NCBI RefSeq assembly: GCF_900108515.1
Contig: NZ_FNWW01000001.1
Location: 186,001 to 250,000, forward strand
Length of the DNA stretch: 64,000 nucleotides
Source: Halobacillus karajensis
GTDB taxonomy: Bacteria; Bacillota; Bacilli; Bacillales; Halobacillaceae
Reading direction: 5' to 3'
The notes beneath the pieces are model-generated. The model was not told where the DNA came from and did no database searches. It worked only from the letters and a program-made list of their open reading frames with translations. Each line of letters begins with the position of its first letter. Positions within the stretch are counted from its first letter, which is position 1. The translations under genes and the position numbers were made by a program. Positions 53,310 through 61,527 of the stretch are shown one piece after another.

Positions 53310-54083
53310 TTATGCTTGAGATAAAGTAGATGGATAACCCAGCTTCCTGGAAATCGCCTCCCCCGTCTGTTTCAGTTTGGATATGACAGGATGAATTTGA
53401 TCGCCTGAGAAACGCGTGGATGGAGCAGATATGCTGACAGCAGCGGTTACACGCCCGGTATGATCATAAATCGGAATGGCAAGACATGTAATCCCGGGTT
53501 CATTTTCTTCTGCATCTATGGCATATCCTTTGGTTAATACGTTTTGAAGTTCTTCCTGAAAGTCTTCTGCATTCGTAATCGTCTTTTCGGTTTGTTTCTT
53601 GAAATCATAATGCTTAAGAGTCTCATTTCTTTCTTCCTCCGATTGATAAGCGACCAATACTTTCCCAACAGCACTGGAGTGGACTGGAACCCGTCTGCCC
53701 ACCCGGGAATAACCAATGATGGCGGTAGGGCTGTCGACTTTATCGATATAGACCCCTGTCTGTCCATCCAATATGACTAAATGGACAACAAGGGTTGTTT
53801 CCATGGATAGTTCCACTAACGATGGTTTAGCGATTGATCGTATATCCATGCTGTTCATAAGGAAGTTTGATCGCTCAACAAGTTTCATGCCCAGGCTGTA
53901 CTTCCCAGAGTCCGAGTCTTGTCTTACATAATCATGCTCTTTCAACGTTTTGAGTAAGGAGTGGACCGTACTTTTATTTAAACTGAGTTTTGAGCTGATT
54001 TCTGATACTTTAAGTTCAGGATTCAATTCATTGAATAAATCCAGTATCTTAAAAGCTCTGTCTACGGATTGTATGATTGGCAT
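53310..54083 (-). CDS. IclR-family transcriptional regulator
   Basis: 257 aa. The N-terminal winged helix (residues about 5-70, LKVSEISSKLSLNKSTVHSLLKTL) is followed by the IclR effector domain (about 75-250, with RRVPVHSSAVGKVLVA and GITCLAIPIYDHTGRVTAAVSISAP). GGAGG precedes the ATG. It lies between a GH43 gene and the two Weimberg genes. An IclR protein (XacR) controls the xylose Weimberg genes of Haloferax volcanii, so a comparable role is likely here, with the palindromes at 53258 and 59208 as candidate sites. Confidence 0.9.
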   Translation of the reverse strand: MPIIQSVDRAFKILDLFNELNPELKVSEISSKLSLNKSTVHSLLKTLKEHDYVRQDSDSGKYSLGMKLVERSNFLMNSMDIRSIAKPSLVELSMETTLVVHLVILDGQTGVYIDKVDSPTAIIGYSRVGRRVPVHSSAVGKVLVAYQSEEERNETLKHYDFKKQTEKTITNAEDFQEELQNVLTKGYAIDAEENEPGITCLAIPIYDHTGRVTAAVSISAPSTRFSGDQIHPVISKLKQTGEAISRKLGYPSTLSQA

Positions 54084-54097
54084 CTCCGGCCTCCTCC

Positions 54098-54127
54098 AAT
54101 TAAGTGAAAATGTGAAACCACTTAATT
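54098..54127. promoter_or_regulatory. Inverted repeat before the IclR gene
   Basis: AATTAAGTG (54098-54106) and CACTTAATT (54119-54127) are perfect inverted arms with a 12-base spacer, 15 bases upstream of the IclR start. It could be an autoregulatory site, but it does not resemble the shared 17-bp palindrome. Confidence 0.45.
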
Positions 54128-54190
54128 ACATACAATATATAACTTGCGAATTGTGCAGTCAAGTCTTACAATTCTGACAAATCACTAAGC

Positions 54191-55813
54191 CTACAGTCCA
54201 TCCTCCCCAGACTTCCCTGTTTCAACGGCTTTTTGTCCTGTCCTTTGTTTATCCTCATAAATAAAATAGTCGAAATCTGCTTGTTTCTTTTTCCCACTAA
54301 GATCTTGCACACACACACCAACAAATGTACCAGTAAACCGAATGAGTTCAGCATCGTCGTCAGATAAGTGGCTGGCATCCATCTCATTGCCGACAGGTTC
54401 CCAATTTTCACCATCCAATGAATAGAAAAAACGAAGCCATTCTTTATCCAACCGTGCTTTTAGACCATAATAGGGTTGATCCGGGAGTGAAATTTCTTTG
54501 GTTAAACATTCATCGTATTCTCCATGTTTGGACTGGATAATGCCCAGTACTTTCCCGTCATCTTCGTGATGGGTAATTCTTAAGTACAAATAATCTCTTG
54601 TATCATAATAAAAGATTAAACCAGCCATTTGTTGAAAATGATCCGGTTGGAAATCAAGACTTGTTTCAACTTCCACATCCAAACTTTCCAACCTTCTTGC
54701 AACCATACTCTGTCTATGAAAAGAGCTCATCGACTCCTGGCCTTTTAATCGAAGATGCCCAGGGCGTTCTTCCAGTGATATCCAATCTTCGGAAAAGGGG
54801 ATGCGTAAGGAGTTCCAATTCGCGTTTAGCTCTGCCCCAGAAAAATCATCATACATCTGGTCAATCTTTTGAATTGGAGCTGGTTTCAAATCTGGACCAG
54901 CTACAGACATCTGAGGCCGCGGTCCGCCTTCTACTCTCAACCAATCATCCTCGGTCCAATAACATTTCTGCAGCGCTGTTTCACGTCCAAGCATACATTT
55001 CTGTTCTTTCACAGGCCGTGCACACAAATGGGCCAAGTACCACTCACCAGTCTGTGTTTCGACTAAACTCGCATGACCAGCTTTCTGCAGGACATCCTCT
55101 TCACCAGAGGTAAGAATAGGGTTTTGTGGGTCTACTTCATAAGGACCGCCGAGATTTTTTGAACGGGCAACGGTTACCGCATGATTATACCCCGTTCCTC
55201 CCTCAGCTGTTACCAAGTAATACCAGCCCTTTCGTTTATAAATATGAGGGGCCTCTGTAAGTCCCAGCTCTGTGCCCTTAAAAATATTCTTCACGGGACC
55301 GACGACCTTCTTTTCTTCCACAGAGTATTCCTGCATAGCAATGCCCGCGAAAGAATTTTTCCCTTTTCGATGATCCCATATCATATTGACGAGCCATTTC
55401 GATCCATCCTCTTCATGGTAGAGCGAAGGGTCGAACCCGCTACTATTTAAATAAATCGGCTCTGACCACGGCCCTGTGATATCTTTAGCGGTGACAAGGT
55501 AGTTGTGTGTATCTTTAAAAGCTCCCGCTCTACTTTTTACATCGGTATAGATTAAATAAAACCATCCATCTGCATAACTTAAACAAGGGGCCCATACCCC
55601 TCCCGAATCAATGTTTCCAACCATGTTCAATTGAGAGGAACGCGTCAATGGATACGTCAGTAGTTTCCAATGAACCATATCCTTCGAATGATAGATTTGC
55701 ACACCAGGGAACCATTCAAACGTAGAAACAGCGATATAATAATCCCCCCCCACTCTCAAGATAGAGGGATCCGGGTGATACCCAGGCAAGACAGGATTCA
55801 AAATGGTACTCAT
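54191..55813 (-). CDS. GH43 beta-xylosidase (copy 2)
   Basis: 540 aa. Same architecture as the gene at 46055: propeller domain with the catalytic base in NPVLPGYHPDPSILR, general acid in LTEAPHIYKRKGWYYL, and a C-terminal GH43 lectin-like domain. Long blocks are shared ([24 protein letters not shown]). No signal peptide, so it is cytoplasmic. It lies 36 bases after the MalG-type permease, last in an ABC operon, so it should hydrolyse the xylo-oligosaccharides that the transporter brings in. The two copies may differ in side-chain preference, for example xylose versus arabinose. Confidence 0.93.
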   Translation of the reverse strand: MSTILNPVLPGYHPDPSILRVGGDYYIAVSTFEWFPGVQIYHSKDMVHWKLLTYPLTRSSQLNMVGNIDSGGVWAPCLSYADGWFYLIYTDVKSRAGAFKDTHNYLVTAKDITGPWSEPIYLNSSGFDPSLYHEEDGSKWLVNMIWDHRKGKNSFAGIAMQEYSVEEKKVVGPVKNIFKGTELGLTEAPHIYKRKGWYYLVTAEGGTGYNHAVTVARSKNLGGPYEVDPQNPILTSGEEDVLQKAGHASLVETQTGEWYLAHLCARPVKEQKCMLGRETALQKCYWTEDDWLRVEGGPRPQMSVAGPDLKPAPIQKIDQMYDDFSGAELNANWNSLRIPFSEDWISLEERPGHLRLKGQESMSSFHRQSMVARRLESLDVEVETSLDFQPDHFQQMAGLIFYYDTRDYLYLRITHHEDDGKVLGIIQSKHGEYDECLTKEISLPDQPYYGLKARLDKEWLRFFYSLDGENWEPVGNEMDASHLSDDDAELIRFTGTFVGVCVQDLSGKKKQADFDYFIYEDKQRTGQKAVETGKSGEDGL

Positions 55814-55849
55814 AAAATACCTCCTTTAGTATTGGAACATTGATTTCAT

Positions 55850-56671
55850 TCACCCTTTTACAGAACCAGCAGCAATCCCTTTTACAATCTTCTCCTGCGC
55901 GACAAGGTAAATAAGTAACAATGGAAGACTACCAAGTGTTAAGGCAGCCATAATTCCAGGAACGTTCACAGAAAACTGGCCGTAGAATTCCCGTAAGCCT
56001 AAAGGGAGGGTCGCATTCTCCTCAGAGTTCGTCAGCACAAGAGCGAAGATGAACTCATTCCATATTTGAATAAAATTATAAATGGCTACAGTGGCAACTG
56101 CCGGAGTCAATAACGGAAAAAGAATCTTCCAGAACAACCGAAAGGGCCCGCACCCATCCATTTTTGCCGACTCTTCCAACTCCTTCGGTAAATCCTTCAG
56201 GAATTGAGTGAAAATAACGATAGAAACAGGTAAAGCAAAGGCGATATAAGGTCCCGGCAGTGCCCAAATCGTATCATAGAGCCCCATATTTTTCGTTAAT
56301 AGAAAAATCGGAATCAATGTTGTATGAATGGGGATCATCATCCCGACTAAGAAGAGAATGAACAGAGGTCTGTTTAACTTGAAGCGCATCCGCGCCAATG
56401 GATAACTAGCCATAGCACCGAGAACAATCACCGCTACAACGGAAATCACGGACACAATGACACTATTAAAGAAGAATCGAAAGAACTCTGATTCCAGCAG
56501 TAAACGATAATTTTCGAAAGAAAAACTTTCCGGCAAGGACCATGGAGCGCTCATAAACTCTATCTGGGTCTTAAAGGATGTACTCACCATGACGAAAAAA
56601 GGAAGGCCGGTGAATAGTAATAAAAGGATCGCTAAAATATATAGAGGAATTTGTCGTATTCGATTCAGCAT
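55850..56671 (-). CDS. Carbohydrate ABC transporter permease (MalG type, xylo-oligosaccharide)
   Basis: 273 aa with about six membrane helices (first: IPLYILAILLLLFTGLPFFVM). The EAA loop is LEESAKMDGCGPFRLFWKI, with glycine and alanine changes usual in CUT1 permeases, and the tail is VAQEKIVKGIAAGSVKG. AAAGGAG supports the ATG, which directly follows the stop codon of the MalF-type gene. It closely resembles the partial permease at 63693, pointing to a related second transporter. Confidence 0.92.
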   Translation of the reverse strand: MLNRIRQIPLYILAILLLLFTGLPFFVMVSTSFKTQIEFMSAPWSLPESFSFENYRLLLESEFFRFFFNSVIVSVISVVAVIVLGAMASYPLARMRFKLNRPLFILFLVGMMIPIHTTLIPIFLLTKNMGLYDTIWALPGPYIAFALPVSIVIFTQFLKDLPKELEESAKMDGCGPFRLFWKILFPLLTPAVATVAIYNFIQIWNEFIFALVLTNSEENATLPLGLREFYGQFSVNVPGIMAALTLGSLPLLLIYLVAQEKIVKGIAAGSVKG

Positions 56672-57658
56672 CTAGTTAGCTCCTTTCCTTTTTTGATCAA
56701 ACACGATGATGATAAGAGTGACAAACAGAGCAATAATGAACATACTAAAGGAAATACTACTTCCATAGCCCATATTGAAATTGGTGAATGTCTGTTCATA
56801 CATATAAGTGGCCATCAGCTCTGTAGAGTTGTTGGGTCCCCCATCTGTCATCACATAAATGAGATCAAAGTACTTCAATGCTCCGATAATAGAAAGAATC
56901 GAAGAAGTAATAATGGTAGGGATCAATAATGGCAGGGTGATCTTCAAAAACTTCTTCCTCGAACTGGCACCATCCATTTCAGCAGCTTCATACAATTCTT
57001 CCGGAATCCCTACGATTGCTGCTCTGAATAAAATCATATAGAAAGGAGCAAATTGCCAGCATACTGTGGCGATCACCGCCCAAATGGCTGTCTCCTCATT
57101 TCCAAGCCACCCCCTCTGCCAGGATTCCAGTCCCAATTGACCAAGGATTTGGTTGACGATTCCAAAGTTTCCATCGTAAATATAGATGAACAAAATACCG
57201 ATCGCGACTGTAGACATCAAGAAAGGCATGAAGTAAATCGAACGGAAGAACCTCATTCCTTTGATAGGACTGAATAAAAGCAAGGCCATAATCAAACCGA
57301 GCGGAAGTTGAGTCAACAACGAAGCTGCCACAAGTAAAAAGTTATTCTGTAAGGAAGTCCAAAACACATGGTCCCCAATCAAGGTGATATAATTTTGCAA
57401 TCCAGCAAATACCATATGGGTATCTATTCCTGACCACTCAAATAAGCTGTAATAGAAAGTCATCGCTATCGAATAAATCACATACAAACCATAAATGAGC
57501 AGGGCCGGACCTAAAAACCCGACGATCACCCAGAAATCCTGTTTCTTTCGTTTCTTTTTCGTTTGATCTACGCGAACAGGAGCAGGCGGGGGATAGACTT
57601 TACTACTCCCGCGGTCATCACCTTGTTCAACGTTCCATTTCTTTGCATTATTCTCCAA
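56672..57658 (-). CDS. Carbohydrate ABC transporter permease (MalF type, xylo-oligosaccharide)
   Basis: About 328 aa. A long polar, proline-rich cytoplasmic N-terminus precedes six membrane helices. The EAA loop is LYEAAEMDGASSRKKFLKI, and TDGGPNNSTELMATYMYEQ is conserved in xylose-type CUT1 permeases. The first ATG (57676) has no ribosome site, whereas GAGGTGA sits 5 bases before a TTG at 57658, so that start is preferred. A strong hairpin at 57687-57722 separates it from the binding-protein gene. Confidence 0.88.
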   Translation of the reverse strand: MENNAKKWNVEQGDDRGSSKVYPPPAPVRVDQTKKKRKKQDFWVIVGFLGPALLIYGLYVIYSIAMTFYYSLFEWSGIDTHMVFAGLQNYITLIGDHVFWTSLQNNFLLVAASLLTQLPLGLIMALLLFSPIKGMRFFRSIYFMPFLMSTVAIGILFIYIYDGNFGIVNQILGQLGLESWQRGWLGNEETAIWAVIATVCWQFAPFYMILFRAAIVGIPEELYEAAEMDGASSRKKFLKITLPLLIPTIITSSILSIIGALKYFDLIYVMTDGGPNNSTELMATYMYEQTFTNFNMGYGSSISFSMFIIALFVTLIIIVFDQKRKGAN

Positions 57659-57686
57659 GTCTCTCACCTCACTCATAATGGATAAT

Positions 57687-57722
57687 AAACTACACCAAGA
57701 AAACGTTTCCTTGATGTAGTTT
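57687..57722 (-). terminator. Intercistronic hairpin between xylo-oligosaccharide binding protein and permease
   Basis: AAACTACATCAAG pairs with CTTGGTGTAGTTT (one G-T pair) around a ten-base loop on the minus strand. There is no long T-run. It likely sets a high ratio of binding protein to permease. The loop GGAAACGTTTTC also resembles a cre box with one or two mismatches. Confidence 0.65.
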
Positions 57723-57731
57723 TCCTTTGGA

Positions 57732-59012
57732 TTATTCCAAAACTTCCTTCGCTTTTTCCTCTACTTCTTTTGCCGCTTCTTCAGGAGTCTTAGATAAGCC
57801 GAACAAGGCCTGAGTGGTATCCAGGTGGACCTCTGCTAATTCTGGAGGAAGGGTTTGGTCATAGAATGTCTGCATATATTCCGCTTCTTCCAGCACGTTA
57901 CTAATTTCCTGAACGTATTCATCGTCATATTCGATATCCTTTACAGCTGAAATCGCCCCATCTGTATTGGCTAACTGTTGAGCTGTTGCCTTACTTGTCA
58001 ATTCTTTAACCAACTCTGTCGCAAGTTCTTTGTTCTCACTTTTCTCTGCTACAGAATAGACAGGACTGACGCCACCTACGATATCTTTCTTGGACCCTTG
58101 TCCCCCCTCCATAGCCGGGAATAGAAAGAATCCTAGTTTCTCCTCAAACTCCGGCATATCATTCCTTGTTGTTCCCAACATCCAATTTCCCTGAATAATC
58201 ATGCCGGCTTGCTCTGCATAAAGCAGTTGTCTGGATTGACCTGTGTCAAAGTTCATGCCGTTAAATCCATCTGGGAAAGCCCCCATTTCTGCAAGCTCAC
58301 GAATCTTTTCCCCAGCCTTCACATAGGCTTCATCGTCAAACCCTCTGCCTTCACGTTTATATGCCTCATTGAAAAGATCCGGTCCACCAAACCTCTCAGC
58401 AAAATACATGTAATAGAAAGAACCAGGCCATTTCGATTGGTTCGCTAACGAGAAAGGAACGATGTCATTGGACTTTAATGTCTCTATAATTTCTATTAAT
58501 TCTTCGTACGTTTCGGGCTCTTCTAATCCAAACTTTTCAAACATCCCTTTGTTATACCAAACAGGTACAATGTCCATCGCCAGCGGGGCACCGTAGTTCT
58601 TTCCCTCAAATTCAGCCGGTGATAAGGCCGCTGGAAGGAATTGTTCTGGATCAATATCATCCGAAAGATCTTTTACCTGGCCAGCTTCTACAAATTTCTC
58701 TAACCAGCCGCCTCCCCAAGAATGAAAAACATCTGGAGGAGTGCCTCCGCCCATCGCTACCGAAAGTTTCGTTTTATAAGGGTCGTTCTCCTGTCTGACC
58801 ACTTCTACATTTACACCTTCATGATTTTCCTCAAAGCGTTTAACCGCATCTTCGATCGCTACTTCTGATTCCCCTGTTTCAATGTGCCATAGTGTCAAAG
58901 TTTTAGAAGTGTCATCTCCTGAGCCACCATCTGTAGAACTCTCACTATCCGAACAACCGGCCGTAATAAACAAAATAATTAGTGCCGTTACCCATACTTT
59001 TGGTTTCCACAT
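57732..59012 (-). CDS. Xylo-oligosaccharide ABC transporter substrate-binding lipoprotein
   Basis: 426 aa. A signal peptide with lipobox FITAGC (cysteine near residue 20), a Ser/Asp-rich linker and a SBP_bac_1 domain (KTLTLWHIETGESEV, GGTPPDVFHSWGGGW) follow in order. It starts an operon with two permeases and a GH43 xylosidase. The cre box at 59032 and the XylR-type operator at 59130 both lie in its promoter region, supporting xylan fragments as ligand. No ATPase gene is present, so a shared MsmX-like ATPase is assumed. Confidence 0.91.
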   Translation of the reverse strand: MWKPKVWVTALIILFITAGCSDSESSTDGGSGDDTSKTLTLWHIETGESEVAIEDAVKRFEENHEGVNVEVVRQENDPYKTKLSVAMGGGTPPDVFHSWGGGWLEKFVEAGQVKDLSDDIDPEQFLPAALSPAEFEGKNYGAPLAMDIVPVWYNKGMFEKFGLEEPETYEELIEIIETLKSNDIVPFSLANQSKWPGSFYYMYFAERFGGPDLFNEAYKREGRGFDDEAYVKAGEKIRELAEMGAFPDGFNGMNFDTGQSRQLLYAEQAGMIIQGNWMLGTTRNDMPEFEEKLGFFLFPAMEGGQGSKKDIVGGVSPVYSVAEKSENKELATELVKELTSKATAQQLANTDGAISAVKDIEYDDEYVQEISNVLEEAEYMQTFYDQTLPPELAEVHLDTTQALFGLSKTPEEAAKEVEEKAKEVLE

Positions 59013-59031
59013 ACTTTTTCCTCCCCTTAAT

Positions 59032-59046
59032 TGTTAGCGTTTTCAA
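59032..59046 (-). promoter_or_regulatory. cre box (CcpA) before the xylo-oligosaccharide ABC operon
   Basis: The minus strand reads TTGAAAACGCTAACA, a perfect match to WTGNAANCGNWNNCW. It lies 20 bases upstream of the binding-protein start, placing it downstream of the promoter as a likely roadblock. Confidence 0.82.
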
Positions 59047-59129
59047 AGGTTATTAAAAAAATAATGAAGCTTTAGTTGAACTTCCTCGCTTTTAAATATA
59101 AGGCACCTCCTATAAAAATAATAAACTAA

Positions 59130-59148
59130 GTTTGTCCATTGCACGAAC
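59130..59148. promoter_or_regulatory. XylR-type operator before the ABC operon
   Basis: GTTTGTCCATTGCACGAAC shares both half-sites with the operators at 44640 and 50611. It lies about 120 bases upstream of the binding-protein start. Confidence 0.75.
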
Positions 59149-59206
59149 TAATTAACGTCATAATACCTCATAGCTTGTTAGATATCAAGAATATTTCGAA
59201 ATTTAA

Positions 59207-59229
59207 CGTTTTATATTATAAAACAACGT
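59207..59229. promoter_or_regulatory. Candidate IclR operator, copy 2 (before xylonate dehydratase)
   Basis: GTTTTATATTATAAAAC at 59208-59224 is identical to the palindrome before the FAH dehydratase. Its centre lies near -58 relative to the start site predicted from the promoter at 59239, upstream of the -35 box. This is an activator-like position, unlike copy 1. Confidence 0.78.
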
Positions 59230-59238
59230 ACTATATAG

Positions 59239-59267
59239 TTGACAATTATGTTTAGAAAATTCATAAT
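59239..59267 (+). promoter_or_regulatory. Sigma-A promoter of xylonate dehydratase
   Basis: TTGACA (59239-59244) and CATAAT (59262-59267) are separated by 17 bases. The predicted start is about 40 bases before the TTG start codon. Confidence 0.78.
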
Positions 59268-59313
59268 CATTTAATAACTAAGCGTTTACACAAATCAAAA
59301 GGAGTGCTTTCTC

Positions 59314-61311
59314 TTGAGTAACCACCACTTAGATTTAATGGAGTTCACAGACACGGATATCGATGCAATAGAAACAAAAGCACCTGGTCCTTCTGGATCC
59401 CTTCCCCTGACAGATGAAATGCTTCGTAACTCTCCGAGCGGTCATTTATTTGGTCTATCACAAAATGTAGGAATGGGGTGGCAGCCAAATAAGCTGAACG
59501 GAAAACAAGTGCTCATGTTAAGTACACAAGGTGGCATGAAAGATCAGAACGGTGATCCAGTTGCACTTGGCTACCATACAGGACATTGGGAAGTAGACAT
59601 GCTCATGAAAGAAGCTGCTATGGAAGTACATCGAGCGAAAGGGGTTCCTTTTTCAGCGTACGTCAGTGATCCTTGTGATGGTCGAACACAAGGAACCACA
59701 GGGATGTTCGATTCGTTCCCTTATCGAAATGACGCTGCTCAAGTCTACCGGCGATTGATTCGCTCACTCCCGACAAGAAATGCTGTCCTCGGAATCGCTA
59801 CGTGTGACAAAGGACTGCCCGCGATGATGATGGCCCTTGTTTCGATGCATGATTTACCAACTGTCCTCATTCCTGGTGGTGTTACACTTCCCCCTGCATC
59901 CGGAGAAGACGCTGGAAAAATTCAAACGATCGGGGCCCGCTATTCCAATGATGAACTATCTCTCAAAGAAGCGGCAGAGTTAGGCTGTCGTGCTTGTGCG
60001 ACACCAGGTGGAGGATGCCAATTCTTAGGTACAGCTGCCTCTTCTCAAGTCGTCGGCGAAGCTCTGGGCCTATCCATTCCTCATGCAGCTTTAGCCCCTT
60101 CCGGCCAAGATATATGGAAGGAAATGGCACGGAAGTCATCTCTCGCCGTGATTGAAATGATTGAAAAGAAATGGACAACCAAAGATATTATCACTAATGA
60201 ATCGATTAAAAATGCCATGGTCGTCCACGCCGCGTTTGGTGGATCAACAAACCTCCTCCTTCATATCCCTGCAATCGCTCATGCGGCAGGCTGCGATATT
60301 CCGACAGTAGAAGATTGGATAGAAGTGAACAGAAAAACACCTCGAATGGTCAGTGTTCTTCCCAATGGTCCTGATAATCATCCTACTGTAAGAGCTTATC
60401 TTGCAGGCGGTGTTCCTGAAGTGATGTTGCATTTAAAAGAACTCGGTCTCCTTCATCTTGATGTGATGACTGTGACAGGCAAGACTTTAAAAGAAAATCT
60501 CGAATGGTGGGAGCATTCCTCAAGAAGAGCTGAAATGAAACAACGTTTATGGGATGCAGATAAAGTGAAAGCAGAAGAAGTCATTATGTCGCCTGAACGA
60601 GCAAGAGAAAGAGGTCTGACTTCAACGATCACTTTCCCTGTCGGAAACCTCGCACCCGAGGGGTCCATTATAAAATCCACCTCGATAGACCCTGAGGTCA
60701 TCGATGAAGATGGAATCTATTATCACAAGGCAAAGGTAAAAGTGTTTACAAGTGAACGAAAAGCCATAGAAGCCATAAAAAGCAGGGACATCCAAAAAGG
60801 CGACATGATGGTTGTCACCGGGTGCGGTCCTTTAGGGACAGGGATGGAAGAAACCTATCAACTGACCTCTGCTTTGAAGCACTTATCTTACGGGAAATAT
60901 GTAACGCTTCTCACAGATGCGCGCTTTTCTGGTGTATCCACAGGAGCTTGTATCGGACATATCGGTCCTGAGGGGCTCGCAAATGGCCCCATTGGAAAAC
61001 TGAAGAACGGAGATATCGTTGAAGTCTATGTAGATACCCACAATTTAACGGGTCACCTCCATTTCCTTGGAACAGAAAATCACCAAGTCAGTCCAGAAGA
61101 AGGCAGTAATATATTAAAACGCCGAAGGCAAAATCCAGATATTCAACCTTCGGAAAAGCTGCCAGATGATACGCGTTTATGGGCGGAGTTACAAAAAGTA
61201 AGTGGAGGAACCTGGAAAGGCAGTGTATATGATGTCGATCGTATTATTGAGGTGTTACGTGCTGGCGAAAAAGCATTAGAAAACGAGCTAGTGACAGTGA
61301 ACAATAAATGA
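59314..61311 (+). CDS. D-xylonate dehydratase (IlvD/Edd family, YjhG/YagF type)
   Basis: 665 aa, much longer than IlvD (about 560) and matching the YjhG/YagF branch. It dehydrates D-xylonate to 2-keto-3-deoxyxylonate with an iron-sulfur cluster; likely cluster cysteines are C121 (DPCDGRTQG), C164 (GIATCDKGLPAM) and C235 or its neighbours (CRACATPGGGCQFLG). Further motifs are AFGGSTNLLLHIPAIAHAAG and TDARFSGVSTGACIGHIGPE. Translation starts at TTG 59314 after AAAAGGAG. It is divergent from the ABC operon, alone on its transcript, and carries the same palindrome as the FAH dehydratase gene. It supplies the substrate of that enzyme. Confidence 0.93.
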   Translation: MSNHHLDLMEFTDTDIDAIETKAPGPSGSLPLTDEMLRNSPSGHLFGLSQNVGMGWQPNKLNGKQVLMLSTQGGMKDQNGDPVALGYHTGHWEVDMLMKEAAMEVHRAKGVPFSAYVSDPCDGRTQGTTGMFDSFPYRNDAAQVYRRLIRSLPTRNAVLGIATCDKGLPAMMMALVSMHDLPTVLIPGGVTLPPASGEDAGKIQTIGARYSNDELSLKEAAELGCRACATPGGGCQFLGTAASSQVVGEALGLSIPHAALAPSGQDIWKEMARKSSLAVIEMIEKKWTTKDIITNESIKNAMVVHAAFGGSTNLLLHIPAIAHAAGCDIPTVEDWIEVNRKTPRMVSVLPNGPDNHPTVRAYLAGGVPEVMLHLKELGLLHLDVMTVTGKTLKENLEWWEHSSRRAEMKQRLWDADKVKAEEVIMSPERARERGLTSTITFPVGNLAPEGSIIKSTSIDPEVIDEDGIYYHKAKVKVFTSERKAIEAIKSRDIQKGDMMVVTGCGPLGTGMEETYQLTSALKHLSYGKYVTLLTDARFSGVSTGACIGHIGPEGLANGPIGKLKNGDIVEVYVDTHNLTGHLHFLGTENHQVSPEEGSNILKRRRQNPDIQPSEKLPDDTRLWAELQKVSGGTWKGSVYDVDRIIEVLRAGEKALENELVTVNNK

Positions 61312-61469
61312 AGGAGTAGGATGAAAGACAATCCAGATGTGTTTTAACAAAAAACATTGTCCAGGCTGTCCTCTAATCATTTTCAACTCCCACACGCTAA
61401 CCCGGGCTAGGACGAACAGATTAATCCACCGTCCTAGGAGCTGGAACACTAAATATTATCCCCATGCAG
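61312..61469. other. Short gap after xylonate dehydratase
   Basis: About 160 bases. An imperfect inverted repeat (CTAGGACG near 61407 with CGTCCTAG near 61431) might be a small hairpin. No gene seen. Confidence 0.35.
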
Positions 61470-61516
61470 GGACCAAAAAGCAAAAGGGTGATGACCGCCC
61501 TTTTGCTTTTTGGTGA
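61470..61516. terminator. Bidirectional terminator
   Basis: CCAAAAAGCAAAAGGG (61473-61488) pairs perfectly with its complement at 61498-61513 around a nine-base loop. T-rich arms on both strands serve xylonate dehydratase and the oxidoreductase gene. Confidence 0.93.
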
Positions 61517-61527
61517 TTCTTTTAAAG

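Noticed and set aside
54598-55113. 171-codon open frame opposite the second GH43 gene
   Set aside because: Antisense to a well-supported enzyme gene, without a ribosome site or family match.
61400-61445. Inverted repeat CTAGGACG/CGTCCTAG as a mobile-element end
   Set aside because: Single occurrence, no partner repeat or duplication, and a strong terminator lies just beyond.
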